DNA of 58,740 nucleotides from positions 1 to 58,740 of the forward strand of contig JAFGOB010000139.1 in NCBI GenBank assembly GCA_016926695.1. Direction: 5' to 3'. The notes beneath the pieces are model-generated. The model ran no database searches and had not been told where the DNA came from. It saw only the letters and a list, made by a program, of their open reading frames with translations. Made by a program: the position numbers and the translations under genes. Shown here in pieces: positions 27,557 to 35,954 of the stretch. The stretch is from Dehalococcoidales bacterium. Its GTDB lineage: Bacteria > Chloroflexota > Dehalococcoidia > Dehalococcoidales > UBA3254. Position 1 is the first letter of the stretch, and every line of letters begins with the position of its first letter.

Positions 27557-28786
27557 CTATCCGCCGCTGCAACATTCCTCGATCTTTACGGATACCCTTT
27601 TCGCGAAAGCTACAGCCTCGACGACTGTCTTGGGGCCGGTAACGATGTCTCCTGCCGCGAATACCCCTTTTTGCGATGTTCTGCCGGAATCATCAACCTG
27701 TAAAAGCCCTCTCTGGGTTATTGCTACGCTGCCACCGCTAACGTTGTCGGCGCCCGGTCCCTGGCCGATGGCGATTATGACGGAATCAGCCGGTATTTCA
27801 AACGAGGACTTGAAGTCCTCCTTGAAACTCACTGAGCCGTCCCCGGCTGCAATCCTCTCGACGTTTACGCATTTGACAAACTCATTGGTGATGCGAACAG
27901 CCTGGCAGTGATGCAGGATTTTTACGCCGTCAATGACAGCCATTTCCACCTCTGATTTATTGGCTGTCATTTCTTCCTCTCCCATAAAGTGAAGGATGGT
28001 GGCCTCGGAATATTCTTTCCTGATGGCTGTTCTCGCCACATCGAAAGCGACGTTTCCGGCACCGACGATGGCGACCCTCTTTCCCAGTTTGTAGGCGTCA
28101 GGAGACTTCAAATAGTCGATGGCGAAATGTACGTGTCCCAGGGTTTCACCCAGAAGGCCGAGACGGTTGGGACGGCCCGTGCCCGTGCTAATAAAGATAG
28201 CATCATAGCCATCCAGAAACATATCTTCAGTGGTGATGTTTATGCCTATGCGGGTGTTTGGGCGAAATTGAACGGCCAGAGAATCAAGGATTTTTTTATA
28301 TAGATCAAGCAGGTTTTTAGGCAGTCTGAACTCCGGAATGCCGTAGCGTAAAGTACCTCCGATGCTGTCCATTGCCTCGAACAGCGTAATGGAATAGCCT
28401 TTCATAGCCAGGATGATACTCATGGTTATCCCGGCCGGCCCCGCGCCCACAACCGCGATTCTTTTACCGTTTTTATTGATAAGAGGAGGTTGAAAGGTTT
28501 CCAGGTAGAAGCGTGAAATGTACTGTTCCGCTTTATAGAATTCAACAGGCTGGCCTTTTTTACCAAGTACGCAGTGCCCGAAACAGTTGGTTTCGTGGGG
28601 ACAGATGATAGAGGTTACGGCGGAAAGGGGGTTATTGTTGAAAAGCACTTCTCCGGCTTCCTTCAGCTTGCCTTCCAGAAATAATGTAAAGACCTGCGGG
28701 ACCGGCGTTGATATCGGACAGCCCCTGGAACATGCGGGCACTTTGCACTTCAGGCATCTCTCAGCTTCAGACTTGATGGTAGACAT
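27557..28786 (-). CDS. GltD-like NAD(P)H/FAD oxidoreductase with N-terminal Fe-S cysteines
   Basis: A 409-residue protein similar to the glutamate synthase small subunit and related NAD(P)H:acceptor oxidoreductases. The N-terminus has cysteines for two [4Fe-4S] clusters (CLKCKVPACSRGCPI, CPHETNCFGHC). FAD is bound at VAVVGAGPAGITMSIILAMKG (about 112-132) and NAD(P) at VAIVGAGNVAFDVARTAIRK (about 240). The C-terminus is the typical GVFAAGDIVTGPKTVVEAVAFAKR. No glutamate synthase large subunit is nearby, so it may pass electrons to another partner, for example a ferredoxin. ATG with GGGGGG upstream is chosen over a TTG at 28792. Cytoplasmic. Confidence 0.88.
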   Translation of the reverse strand: MSTIKSEAERCLKCKVPACSRGCPISTPVPQVFTLFLEGKLKEAGEVLFNNNPLSAVTSIICPHETNCFGHCVLGKKGQPVEFYKAEQYISRFYLETFQPPLINKNGKRIAVVGAGPAGITMSIILAMKGYSITLFEAMDSIGGTLRYGIPEFRLPKNLLDLYKKILDSLAVQFRPNTRIGINITTEDMFLDGYDAIFISTGTGRPNRLGLLGETLGHVHFAIDYLKSPDAYKLGKRVAIVGAGNVAFDVARTAIRKEYSEATILHFMGEEEMTANKSEVEMAVIDGVKILHHCQAVRITNEFVKCVNVERIAAGDGSVSFKEDFKSSFEIPADSVIIAIGQGPGADNVSGGSVAITQRGLLQVDDSGRTSQKGVFAAGDIVTGPKTVVEAVAFAKRVSVKIEECCSGG

Positions 28787-29174
28787 GAACAACCCCCCTG
28801 TTTTAGTTGTATATACGACACCTCATACAGGACAAATAAGCGTTTAACGAAAGCCGCTATCCAGCAGTTCGGTTAGACCCGAGTGTTTTCATTGCAATGG
28901 TTAAAAAATTACACCTACATCTGAGTACACATGATGAAGAAAGCGGGTCCGGCTCTCTGGCCGTATTCATTATATCAGTAATGGTGTTACTAACAAACCG
29001 GAGGTTGATGTGCCCGACGGGCGAGAAGGCGATATCGATATACAGCATGACCGCAATTTCCATGCTTCGTGCTATTGGCTTCAATTATTTTTGTGTTTGT
29101 ATTAGATATACCCGGGGGGCTGCCCGCAAACCGGAACGGATAAATTTACCCTGCGATGATATTACTTGTTGAGG
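28787..29174. other. Intergenic stretch with one copy of a dispersed repeat
   Basis: There is no convincing gene between the GltD-like gene and yajC. Short frames on both strands lack supporting features. The stretch contains the 36-base repeat copy at 29071-29106, followed by a GC-rich segment that could fold. Confidence 0.4.
29071..29106 (+). repeat. Dispersed 36-base repeat, copy 1
   Basis: It matches the minus strand of 32586-32621 at 33 of 36 positions (differences at positions 7, 17 and 24). It begins GCTATTGGCTTCAATT and ends TTTGTATTAGA. Both copies are intergenic and both are followed by a GC-rich, hairpin-prone segment. Confidence 0.6.
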
Positions 29175-29549
29175 TTAGCGCTTAATCTGTATACCCTGTT
29201 TGGTTACCCTTATTTTAGCACCGGATTCCACCTTGATAACCAGTGAGTCCTCATCCATGCTTTCTATCTCGCCGTAGATACCGCCTGCCGCTATTACCTT
29301 GTCTCCAATTTTAAGCTCGGCCAGCAGATTTTGCTGGTCCTTCTGGCGCTTTCTGGCAGGTCTGAGTATCAGGAAATAGATCATGGCAAACAGAATCACT
29401 ATCATGATCACGGCAGTCCAGTTGAAACCTTCGGGATTTTCTTCCGTGGCAGCCACTGTACAGCCGCTGAAAAGCAGTAATCCGGCAGTTGATAATATTG
29501 AAACAAAATACCTGACTAATCTGTTCTTTGACATTTTTAAATAATCCAT
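29175..29549 (-). CDS. yajC: Preprotein translocase accessory subunit YajC
   Basis: A 124-residue protein of the YajC family, which associates with SecDF and the Sec translocon. A membrane helix, WTAVIMIVILFAMIYFLIL (about 44-62), is followed by RPARKRQKDQQNLLAELKIGDKVIAAGGIYGEIESMDED, the characteristic cytoplasmic domain. Unlike most YajC proteins it starts with an extra hydrophobic segment ending LLFSGC, a possible lipobox. That would make it a lipoprotein with an additional anchor. ATG at 29534 is an alternative start; no clear RBS is seen. secD and secF are not adjacent. Confidence 0.88.
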   Translation of the reverse strand: MDYLKMSKNRLVRYFVSILSTAGLLLFSGCTVAATEENPEGFNWTAVIMIVILFAMIYFLILRPARKRQKDQQNLLAELKIGDKVIAAGGIYGEIESMDEDSLVIKVESGAKIRVTKQGIQIKR

Positions 29550-29601
29550 AAATTCTAAAATTATTCGAAAAAGCTTCGATTAAATTACCTTTTCGACCCG
29601 A

Positions 29602-30117
29602 TTAGACCTGGTCCCCGCTCAGCTTGTCGTAATTCAAAACGCTGCTCTGGTGAAATCCCATTGCCGAAAGATAATTCCTCAGTTGCGTATTGTGCTGTGG
29701 AACAAGGATCCTTGTCACCTGGATGCCATCTTCCCTGCACTTGTTTTGAAGTTGTTTGAACAGACGTGTACCTATACCCTGCCCCTGATAGTCCGGGTCG
29801 ACGACAATAGCCCGGATTATGCATATCTTCGTTATAGGTATACCGACGAAGTGGATATAGGCCAGTAAAAAACCGATCATCCTGTTGTCAATCTCAGCTA
29901 CGAAGCTCATTGCAAGTTGACTGTCGGGGTCCGTTGCAGCCAGGTCTTCATAGGAAAGTCCTCCTATAATCTGTAACGGGACATAGTCTTTATGGCTGGG
30001 AGCGGAAGCTGCCAGGTCAACATAGGTTAGTCCGCTTTTCCCCAGGGCTATTACGGAATCCGTATCTTCATGATGCATACGGCGAATCTTTAACTCGTCC
30101 GAAATATCAGTATCCAC
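29602..30117 (-). CDS. GNAT-family N-acetyltransferase, paralogue 1
   Basis: A 171-residue GNAT acetyltransferase. The acetyl-CoA site is VVDPDYQGQGIGTRLFKQLQNKC (V-x-x-x-x-Q/R-G-x-G-x-G/A motif, about 104-126). The start is a GTG after AAGGGGGTAAG. It is homologous to the protein at 56214 (shared HFVGIPITK and LVPQH segments). It differs by an extra block of about 25 residues in which GLTYVDLAASAPS is followed by the similar GLSYEDLAATDPD, which looks like a small internal duplication. The substrate could be an amine or a protein N-terminus; unknown. Confidence 0.85.
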   Translation of the reverse strand: MDTDISDELKIRRMHHEDTDSVIALGKSGLTYVDLAASAPSHKDYVPLQIIGGLSYEDLAATDPDSQLAMSFVAEIDNRMIGFLLAYIHFVGIPITKICIIRAIVVDPDYQGQGIGTRLFKQLQNKCREDGIQVTRILVPQHNTQLRNYLSAMGFHQSSVLNYDKLSGDQV

Positions 30118-30566
30118 CTTACCCCCTTACTAACAACGAAAAAATTTCCTTCACTATATATAATACTTCTTTCAGCCTGTCCAAGCTACCAGGCCTATTT
30201 AAGCACATCGGTTTTGGGGTGTCAAAGCAACTTTCAGTTTTTTCGAACGGGATGGCAGGAATTTACAGCGAAAGCCATGATGAAGATGTATAATAGTAAA
30301 GTCGGACGGGAGTTGATTCCGTAAAATACCTGCCCGGCCAGGCAGGTAATCATACATGGTCTTGCGGCTGAATAATCTGAGAAAGGCAAGAAATAAAAAG
30401 CGATATTGACTCAAAAAACAACGTCCACCCCGCCCTGAGATTCTTCGTCCGCCTGCGAGCTTGTGGCGGACTCCAGCATAACATCTCCAGAGACTAAAAA
30501 ATAAGTCGATAGACCTTTTTGCAGTAAGGCCAATATTTTAAAAGAGAGAAAGTAATCCGGGACAAA
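30118..30566. other. Intergenic stretch with hairpins, no gene seen
   Basis: No convincing frame on either strand. A 7-bp stem (GTCCGCC 30447-30453 / GGCGGAC 30465-30471, 11-base loop) and a smaller stem near 30331-30348 (CCTGCC / GGCAGG) are the only structured parts. Confidence 0.4.
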
Positions 30567-31199
30567 ATGGATGATAATATTTTCATCACTCGACTTGTTG
30601 TAGGGGCATTATCGGCAAACTGCTATATTGTTGGTTCAAAAAAAACCGGGAAAGGACTGGTTATCGATCCGGGGGGCAATGAAAAAGAAATTATCAGAGT
30701 TATCAATGAATCGTACCTGGAAATCCAGACCATTGTGTTGACTCACGGTCATGCCGATCACCTTGCGGCCTTATATGATATCCAGCGTCATACCGGTGCG
30801 GAGGTAGCCATACACCGGGCAGACGGCCAGAGCATTCGCGGGCATGGAGAGTACAGTATGATGTTCGGTATTTCTTTCAGGACTCCTGCATCTCCGCCCA
30901 GATTGCTCGATGAAGGAGAAATAATACAGACCGGAGATATGAGACTTAAGGTCATTCATACACCCGGACATACACCCGGCAGTATTTGCCTCCAGATGGA
31001 CAACCGGGTATTTACCGGCGATACGCTGATGCATCGCGGTATCGGTACTACCCTCATGCCGGGGAGCAGCCGTCGCCAGTTAATTGACAGTATTCACAGA
31101 CGGTTGATGGTTCTACCGGATGACACTGTAATTTATCCCGGACACGGACGCCAAACCACGATTGCCGCTGAGCGCCGGCATAATCCTTTCCTGAACTGA
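30567..31199 (+). CDS. Metallo-beta-lactamase-fold hydrolase (glyoxalase II type)
   Basis: A 210-residue MBL-fold enzyme. The metal motif THGHADHLAALYDI (HxHxDH, about residues 56-61) is intact. It is followed by the His of VIHTPGHTPGSICL, the Asp of FTGDTLM, and the His of YPGHGRQTT. Length and motif order match glyoxalase II-like thioester hydrolases. It probably cleaves a thioester or similar small substrate using two zinc or iron ions. Cytoplasmic. It converges on the MFS gene with a 14-base gap and is a single-gene unit. Confidence 0.88.
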   Translation: MDDNIFITRLVVGALSANCYIVGSKKTGKGLVIDPGGNEKEIIRVINESYLEIQTIVLTHGHADHLAALYDIQRHTGAEVAIHRADGQSIRGHGEYSMMFGISFRTPASPPRLLDEGEIIQTGDMRLKVIHTPGHTPGSICLQMDNRVFTGDTLMHRGIGTTLMPGSSRRQLIDSIHRRLMVLPDDTVIYPGHGRQTTIAAERRHNPFLN

Positions 31200-31213
31200 A
31201 CAGTCTCAGCCTG

Positions 31214-32395
31214 TTAATCAGTTCCAGGCGGAACATGAGACAGGAATCTGGCAGATTTCATTTTTAAAAGGGATATCAGTGCCACGGATGCGGCCGCTAA
31301 AGCGGCGGCAACCCAGAATGCATTGCGGTAGCTTCCGGTTGAATCGTAAATATAGCCGAATACCAGAGGTCCGAGCGAGGCTCCGAGGGTAAAACAGAAA
31401 GAAAAAATACCCAGGAACAGGCCGTGGGAGGCCAGACCGAACAGCCAGGCTGTCATGGGCGATGTCTGGGTTCCGGCCAGACCGAAGGCCGTTCCCAGCA
31501 GAACGGCGATAATGAAGAATGCCCATACTTCCCGGAGTCCTAGCAGCAGCAGCGATCCCAATGTTAAAATAACCAGGCTGCAGAAAAAGGCTTTTTTATT
31601 GCCGATTTTATCCCCCAGTCCTCCCAGCCCGATCTGTCCCAGCAGAGTACCTCCTCCGATAACGGTTAACACGATGGATGCTACAGCGGAGGAAATACCG
31701 ATATCGGTAAGATAAGGCACGATGTGCACATCCAGGGCTACGAAAGCAAAGGAATAGGCGGTAAGGATGATACACATCAGCCACAACTGGTTCATACGGA
31801 CCGCTTCCCTGAATGTAACCCCCGTGTGCTCGATGCCGCTGGTTGCGGGTCTGCTTTCTTTCAATCCCGTTTGGGATGATGGTCCGTGCTGATTTCGCAG
31901 AACAACAGCGGCCATAGCGATCAGGAGCAGCATGAGAGTGCCCAGTATGACGAAAGGCCAGCGCCAGTCACAGAAGGTAAGGAGCCGGCTGATTGCCGGA
32001 GGAACAGCCATCATGCCCAGCCCTCCGCCTCCAATGGTTATTCCCAGGATCATGCTTCTCCTGTGCGTAAATAGTTTGGTAATTCTGGAGATGAGGGGGA
32101 TAAAGATGCTGTTTCCCATCCCGAAAAGGACTCCGTAGAACAGATATATATGCCAGGTCGATCTTACCTGAGACATTAACAGGCATCCTACCCCGAGGGA
32201 TATCCCACAGATTAGAACGGAACGGCGGGGGCCGAACCTGTCACTTAATAATCCGATAAGGATAGCGGTAACCCCGTAGAGAATCTGTGCCAGGGAGTAT
32301 GCTCCCGATATTTCGGTTCTGTTCCAGCCGAACTCCTCGTTGAAAGGCTCAAAAAAAAGTCCGAAGGAAGCCTGCGTACCAAGGGTTACCATCAT
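31214..32395 (-). CDS. MFS transporter (monocarboxylate/oxalate-antiporter type), start uncertain
   Basis: At least 393 residues, with about eleven to twelve membrane helices. The MFS signature between helices 2 and 3 is GLLSDRFGPRRSVLICG. The family is that of oxalate/formate and monocarboxylate carriers (TQASFGLFFEPFNEEFGWNRTEISGAYSL). The ATG at 32395 falls inside the first helix: the frame continues upstream as GSHVVAITFLL, which belongs to helix 1. No ATG, GTG or TTG lies between that helix and an in-frame stop at 32498. A good promoter sits at 32497-32525. The true start is therefore non-canonical (for example ATA or ATT), or the 5' end carries an error or frameshift. Confidence 0.85.
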   Translation of the reverse strand: MMVTLGTQASFGLFFEPFNEEFGWNRTEISGAYSLAQILYGVTAILIGLLSDRFGPRRSVLICGISLGVGCLLMSQVRSTWHIYLFYGVLFGMGNSIFIPLISRITKLFTHRRSMILGITIGGGGLGMMAVPPAISRLLTFCDWRWPFVILGTLMLLLIAMAAVVLRNQHGPSSQTGLKESRPATSGIEHTGVTFREAVRMNQLWLMCIILTAYSFAFVALDVHIVPYLTDIGISSAVASIVLTVIGGGTLLGQIGLGGLGDKIGNKKAFFCSLVILTLGSLLLLGLREVWAFFIIAVLLGTAFGLAGTQTSPMTAWLFGLASHGLFLGIFSFCFTLGASLGPLVFGYIYDSTGSYRNAFWVAAALAAASVALISLLKMKSARFLSHVPPGTD

Positions 32396-32496
32396 CAGTA
32401 AAAACGTGATTGCGACAACATGAGAACCTTGAGAGGGGTTAGATTGAGTTTTTATAGCAGCCTGCCTTCCAGCCTGGTAAATACTGATTTGTGAGC

Positions 32497-32525
32497 ATTA
32501 TAGCACCTGCCAGCCCGGATAACAA
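32497..32525 (-). promoter_or_regulatory. Promoter of the MFS transporter gene
   Basis: Minus strand: -35 TTGTTA (32525-32520), 17-base spacer, -10 TATAAT (32502-32497). The expected start of transcription is near 32490. It lies downstream of the in-frame stop, so translation must start within the next 95 bases. Confidence 0.6.
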
Positions 32526-32585
32526 AACCCTGGCCACTAAATCAGCGCTGGACGTTAAAAGGACCGGCACAAGACCGGTTTCCGG

Positions 32586-32621
32586 TCTAATACAAACGCA
32601 AAAACAATTGAAGCAAATAGC
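32586..32621 (-). repeat. Dispersed 36-base repeat, copy 2
   Basis: Reverse-complement match (33/36) to 29071-29106. It is followed on the same strand by a perfect short palindrome (GACCGG-AAA-CCGGTC). It could be a remnant of a small mobile unit or a conserved structural element. Confidence 0.6.
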
Positions 32622-32805
32622 AAACGGCAACCAGCGGTTGCCGCAGCATCCTCAGGGCGGTGAGGACTTGTATCATTATCTAGTGCGACTGTATTAATTT
32701 TTATTGAGGCTGGTAAAAAATATATTCCATACAAAAGTTGAGAGGTGAATCGTAATAGTCCGGCATGTTAGAATAACGCTATAGAAAAATAATAAGGAGC
32801 TTGAA

Positions 32806-33252
32806 ATGGCTGAACGAAAATATGAAAAATATATCCTGACGGACCTGAGGCTCCCGGCAAATATCCAGGCGAGAGAGGAGGAATACAGCAAGAGGGCTAC
32901 GCGTATACTGTGGCTGGAAGACGAGATCATGGAAGGGGCTTCCAGCGTGATACTCTCATGGTACTGGAAGCCTACCGAAAAAGAAGGTTCGCCTTCTCAC
33001 GTGCACGATTTTGATGAAATAATCGGTTTTATCGGCAGCGATCCTGAGAATCCCAAGGACCTGGGTGGAGAAGTGGAATTCTGGCTGGAAGACGAAAAGT
33101 ACCTGCTTACAAAGAGTTGTCTGATATTCGCTCCCAGAGGACTGCGCCATTGTCCGCTGAGAGTCACGAGAGCTGATCGCCCGATTTTATTTCTGGCTTT
33201 TTCAGTTACCGGCAGGTATACCAAAGAGGGTATTATCGAGGCGGTTGACTGA
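32806..33252 (+). CDS. Cupin-fold protein, paralogue 2
   Basis: A 148-residue cupin-like protein homologous to the one at 21937. Motif 1 is SHVHDFDEIIGFIGSD and motif 2 is LIFAPRGLRHCPL, giving the His, His, Glu, His set expected for a metal site. The ATG follows AAGGAG at good spacing. It forms its own unit between the MFS and MarR genes, with hairpins after its stop (33281-33340). No enzymatic role can be assigned. Confidence 0.72.
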   Translation: MAERKYEKYILTDLRLPANIQAREEEYSKRATRILWLEDEIMEGASSVILSWYWKPTEKEGSPSHVHDFDEIIGFIGSDPENPKDLGGEVEFWLEDEKYLLTKSCLIFAPRGLRHCPLRVTRADRPILFLAFSVTGRYTKEGIIEAVD

Positions 33253-33280
33253 ACACCGCCGCAACCGGATTTTCTTCAAA

Positions 33281-33340
33281 ACCGCTGCCGGTGCCTGCTG
33301 ACGAGCAGCGGTGTGTTGTTACAGCCGGCCTTCCGGCTGT
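33281..33340. terminator. Two terminator-like hairpins between convergent genes
   Basis: ACCGCTGC (33281-33288) pairs with GCAGCGGT (33305-33312), with a 16-base loop. ACAGCCGG (33321-33328) pairs with CCGGCTGT (33333-33340), with the loop CCTT. They lie between the convergent cupin and MarR genes and probably end both transcripts. Confidence 0.6.
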
Positions 33341-33415
33341 CGCGTCCGTCGAATGATGTGGATATGTGAACGGGTGGTTAAGGTGTGCTTGAGGTCTTTG
33401 GTAGGAGATGAGATT

Positions 33416-33931
33416 TCAGAGTGATTTTTCCCTTTCTGCCAGGATGAAGCTTTTTTTATCCTCGTTTATTTCGTTCAGCGCCTTTAACAGTATTTTTTCC
33501 AGCAATATAGCTAATTTCAGGGATTCTTCTTCCGAAAGGCAGGACATTAATCTTTTTATAGATAGCCTTTTCAATGAAATGTCAAGGGCTCGTTCACCCT
33601 TGGGTGTCAGTGTGATATGCACCTCATTCTTTCTCATTCCTAAACCGGCCGACTTTTTTACGAATCCTTCCTTTTCCATCCTGGATAATATTTTCGAAAC
33701 GGAATGAGGTTCTCTTAACAGATATTTCGATATTTCACCCGGGGTAGTCTTTAATTTTAGGTTACGAAGATCATTGACAATAGATAATACGGTTGCCTTT
33801 TCGAAGGTAAGACCGTATTCAGCGAGTTCCTTGTTTCGAATTCTAAATGATGCATCTCTTACCTGGAACAACAATGCCCAGGTATTGAAACTCTTATCCG
33901 TTGAACATATGTATTCTCTCATAGTTGTCAC
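33416..33931 (-). CDS. MarR-family transcriptional regulator
   Basis: A 171-residue winged-helix regulator. The DNA-binding part is TPGEISKYLLREPHSVSKILSRMEKEGFVKKSAGLGMRKNEVHITLTPKGERALD (about 65-120), with the basic wing near RKNEVH. Helices on either side would form the dimer. It diverges from the substrate-binding lipoprotein at 34191. The shared gap holds a near-perfect 18-bp palindrome just after the -10 box, so it probably represses that operon, with release by a small ligand. Confidence 0.85.
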   Translation of the reverse strand: MTTMREYICSTDKSFNTWALLFQVRDASFRIRNKELAEYGLTFEKATVLSIVNDLRNLKLKTTPGEISKYLLREPHSVSKILSRMEKEGFVKKSAGLGMRKNEVHITLTPKGERALDISLKRLSIKRLMSCLSEEESLKLAILLEKILLKALNEINEDKKSFILAEREKSL

Positions 33932-34084
33932 TGCGCTATTTCAATAAAATCTCCAGGTATTTCCGGCGATTATTATACTCCATGTCAGAAGAAAAGACAC
34001 TATCGTTCCGGTTTCGCTTTTTTAGCCGTCATACAGCCTGTTCCTGTTGATATCCCCTTTCTGCGATTTAGAGCATTTCATCAG

Positions 34085-34134
34085 TTGACAAAGGATTAAA
34101 TATGATAATATACTAAAATATCCTATAGAATATT
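34085..34134 (+). promoter_or_regulatory. Promoter and MarR-type operator of the selenoprotein/ABC operon
   Basis: -35 TTGACA (34085-34090), 18-base spacer, -10 TATACT (34109-34114). It is followed immediately by an 18-bp palindrome at 34117-34134 (AATATCCTATAGAATATT; 8 of 9 pairs match). The palindrome covers the transcription start, a typical repressor position, and the marR-type gene lies next to it. Confidence 0.65.
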
Positions 34135-34190
34135 CCATGGAACTATTTTTATTATCTCATATAAATGAGGACAAGTACAGGAGGGGAAAA

Positions 34191-35843
34191 TTGAAAAAGG
34201 TATTATTGACTGCGATAGTCCTGGCAATATGTGTATTGACCCTCGTTGGCTGCTCTGAATCGTCGCCGGGTACGACTCAGGCGCCATCATCCGCTGCCGT
34301 TAAATCTCCGGCGCAATCTTCTGGAGCAACACCCTTAAGTCCCGCTGAAAAACCTCCGGCATCAACTCCGGCAGAATCGGAGGCAGGACAGCCACAATAT
34401 GGAGGAGTATTGACAATACTTGCCATGAGCGTACCTACTGCCATGGGCGCACCCTGGGAAGGCTCTATGGGCTGGTCATTTGTAGGACGCTGCGCTCTGG
34501 AAACTCTGGTTACCAATGATGATAATGAGGTAATCCAGCCGTGGTTGGCTGAGTCTTGGGAAACCGCTCCTGACGGGAAGAGCATAGTATTTAATTTACG
34601 CAAGGGCATCAAATTTCAGGACGGTACCGATTTCAACGCTGAGGCGGTGAAATATAATCTGGAAGCCTGGCCGAAGGCATCCTCAGGCTCCGTCGCATTG
34701 CGGAATGTAACCTCTATCGATGTCCTCGATATATATACTGTACGGCTGAACCTTAAACAGTTCGATTCCCTGCTTCTGCTTCAGTTAAGTCAAGCGGATG
34801 TAGGTCTGATGGTATCTCCCACGGCGGCAGAAAAGCTGGCTATGCCGGAAACCCGGGCTTTGACCCATTGCGTGGGGACAGGTCCTTTCAAGCTTGTCAG
34901 TCTACAAAACGGCGTCGAAGCTGAATTTGAAAAAAACAATGATTACTGGCAGGAAGGTCGACCCTATCTGGATGGAATAGTGTGGCGTTTCATTGAAGAT
35001 AAGACTGTAAAGGCGATGGCTTTTGAGACAGGAGACGGACAGTTCATGGAGCCCCTGATGCCTATTGATGTGATCAATATGCAGGAAAAGGACTATGATA
35101 TCGGTATTGGCGGATTAGGTGGGGTCGGCGTTCTGATACCCGACGGCGCAAATGAGGATTCACCCTTTGCAGATGTAAGGGTCAGGCAGGCCATGGAATA
35201 TGCTATTGACAAAAAGGCCCTCACGGAGGGAGTCTTCATGGGGGTATTTGAACCGGCCTATCAGATGGCATCCTCATCCAATGCCTATTATGTTCCCGGC
35301 TTGCAGCAGCGCGAGTATAATCCCCAGAAGGCCAGAGAGCTGCTGGCCGAAGCCGGATACCCCGATGGTCTTGATACAACCTATAATTGCCTGGTGCTGG
35401 GAAACAAGGACCTTTATACCGCTGTACAGACCTATTTACAGGAAGCAGATATCAATGCCAGGATGGAACTTATCGACCTCGCCAGATATACAGACATGAC
35501 CCAGAAAGGATGGAACGGCCTTCTCTTTCCCGGTTTTTCGAATGTAACCAGTAATATCGTCTCATTGGTTTCAGGATGGGGTATTACCACTACTCTACCC
35601 AGCATGTACAGGCCGGAGGGCTGGGATGAAAAATGGGAAGCGGTTACTTTACAGAGTGATAGTTCCCTGCTGGTTAAGCAACTGCAAGAGCTGATAAAGC
35701 TCATGTCCGATGAAGCTATTACAATTCCACTGTTTCAAAGTTATCCTCGTTATGCAACCAACGGCAAAGTCCACGATATCGATTATAAAGGGAAGCAGAA
35801 CAACTGGTATTATGACTTGGTCAATGCCTGGATGAGTAAATAA
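34191..35843 (+). CDS. ABC transporter substrate-binding lipoprotein (family 5), second copy
   Basis: A 550-residue SBP_bac_5 lipoprotein. The start is the TTG after AGGAGGGG, because the longer ATG at 34137 would add 18 charged residues before the signal peptide (KKVLLTAIVLAICVLTLVGC) and lies ahead of the RBS. After the lipobox comes a Ser/Pro/Ala linker, then family segments LRKGIKFQDGTDFNAEAVKYNLEAW and HCVGTGPFKLVSL. It shares the family with the 9196 protein but clusters with the selenoproteins and the permeases at 37900 and 38868. Its ligand is unknown; the operon suggests a redox-processed organic compound. Confidence 0.92.
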   Translation: MKKVLLTAIVLAICVLTLVGCSESSPGTTQAPSSAAVKSPAQSSGATPLSPAEKPPASTPAESEAGQPQYGGVLTILAMSVPTAMGAPWEGSMGWSFVGRCALETLVTNDDNEVIQPWLAESWETAPDGKSIVFNLRKGIKFQDGTDFNAEAVKYNLEAWPKASSGSVALRNVTSIDVLDIYTVRLNLKQFDSLLLLQLSQADVGLMVSPTAAEKLAMPETRALTHCVGTGPFKLVSLQNGVEAEFEKNNDYWQEGRPYLDGIVWRFIEDKTVKAMAFETGDGQFMEPLMPIDVINMQEKDYDIGIGGLGGVGVLIPDGANEDSPFADVRVRQAMEYAIDKKALTEGVFMGVFEPAYQMASSSNAYYVPGLQQREYNPQKARELLAEAGYPDGLDTTYNCLVLGNKDLYTAVQTYLQEADINARMELIDLARYTDMTQKGWNGLLFPGFSNVTSNIVSLVSGWGITTTLPSMYRPEGWDEKWEAVTLQSDSSLLVKQLQELIKLMSDEAITIPLFQSYPRYATNGKVHDIDYKGKQNNWYYDLVNAWMSK

Positions 35844-35872
35844 GTCTGACTATCAAGCTGGAATAAGTAAAG

Positions 35873-35900
35873 GTGCGGGACAGACCGGTCTGTCCCGCAC
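35873..35900 (+). terminator. Strong perfect palindrome after the binding-protein gene
   Basis: 28 bases, fully self-complementary (14-base arms starting GTGCGGGACAGACC). There is no T-run, and the next RBS lies only about 40 bases downstream. It probably acts as partial terminator or RNA stabiliser, setting binding protein above selenoprotein and permease levels. Confidence 0.65.
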
Positions 35901-35954
35901 TGAGTAGAAACGAGAGTAAAAACCTGAAAATATGGACCGGAGCAGGAGGTTGGC

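Noticed and set aside
29041..29172. Small cysteine-rich peptide encoded through the 36-base repeat
   Set aside because: Similarity between the two repeat copies is at DNA level in both gaps, with no shared start codon or RBS; more likely a DNA or RNA element.
30447..30471. Riboswitch upstream of the MBL-fold gene
   Set aside because: Only one simple hairpin is seen, about 95 bases from the start codon, with no conserved riboswitch core.
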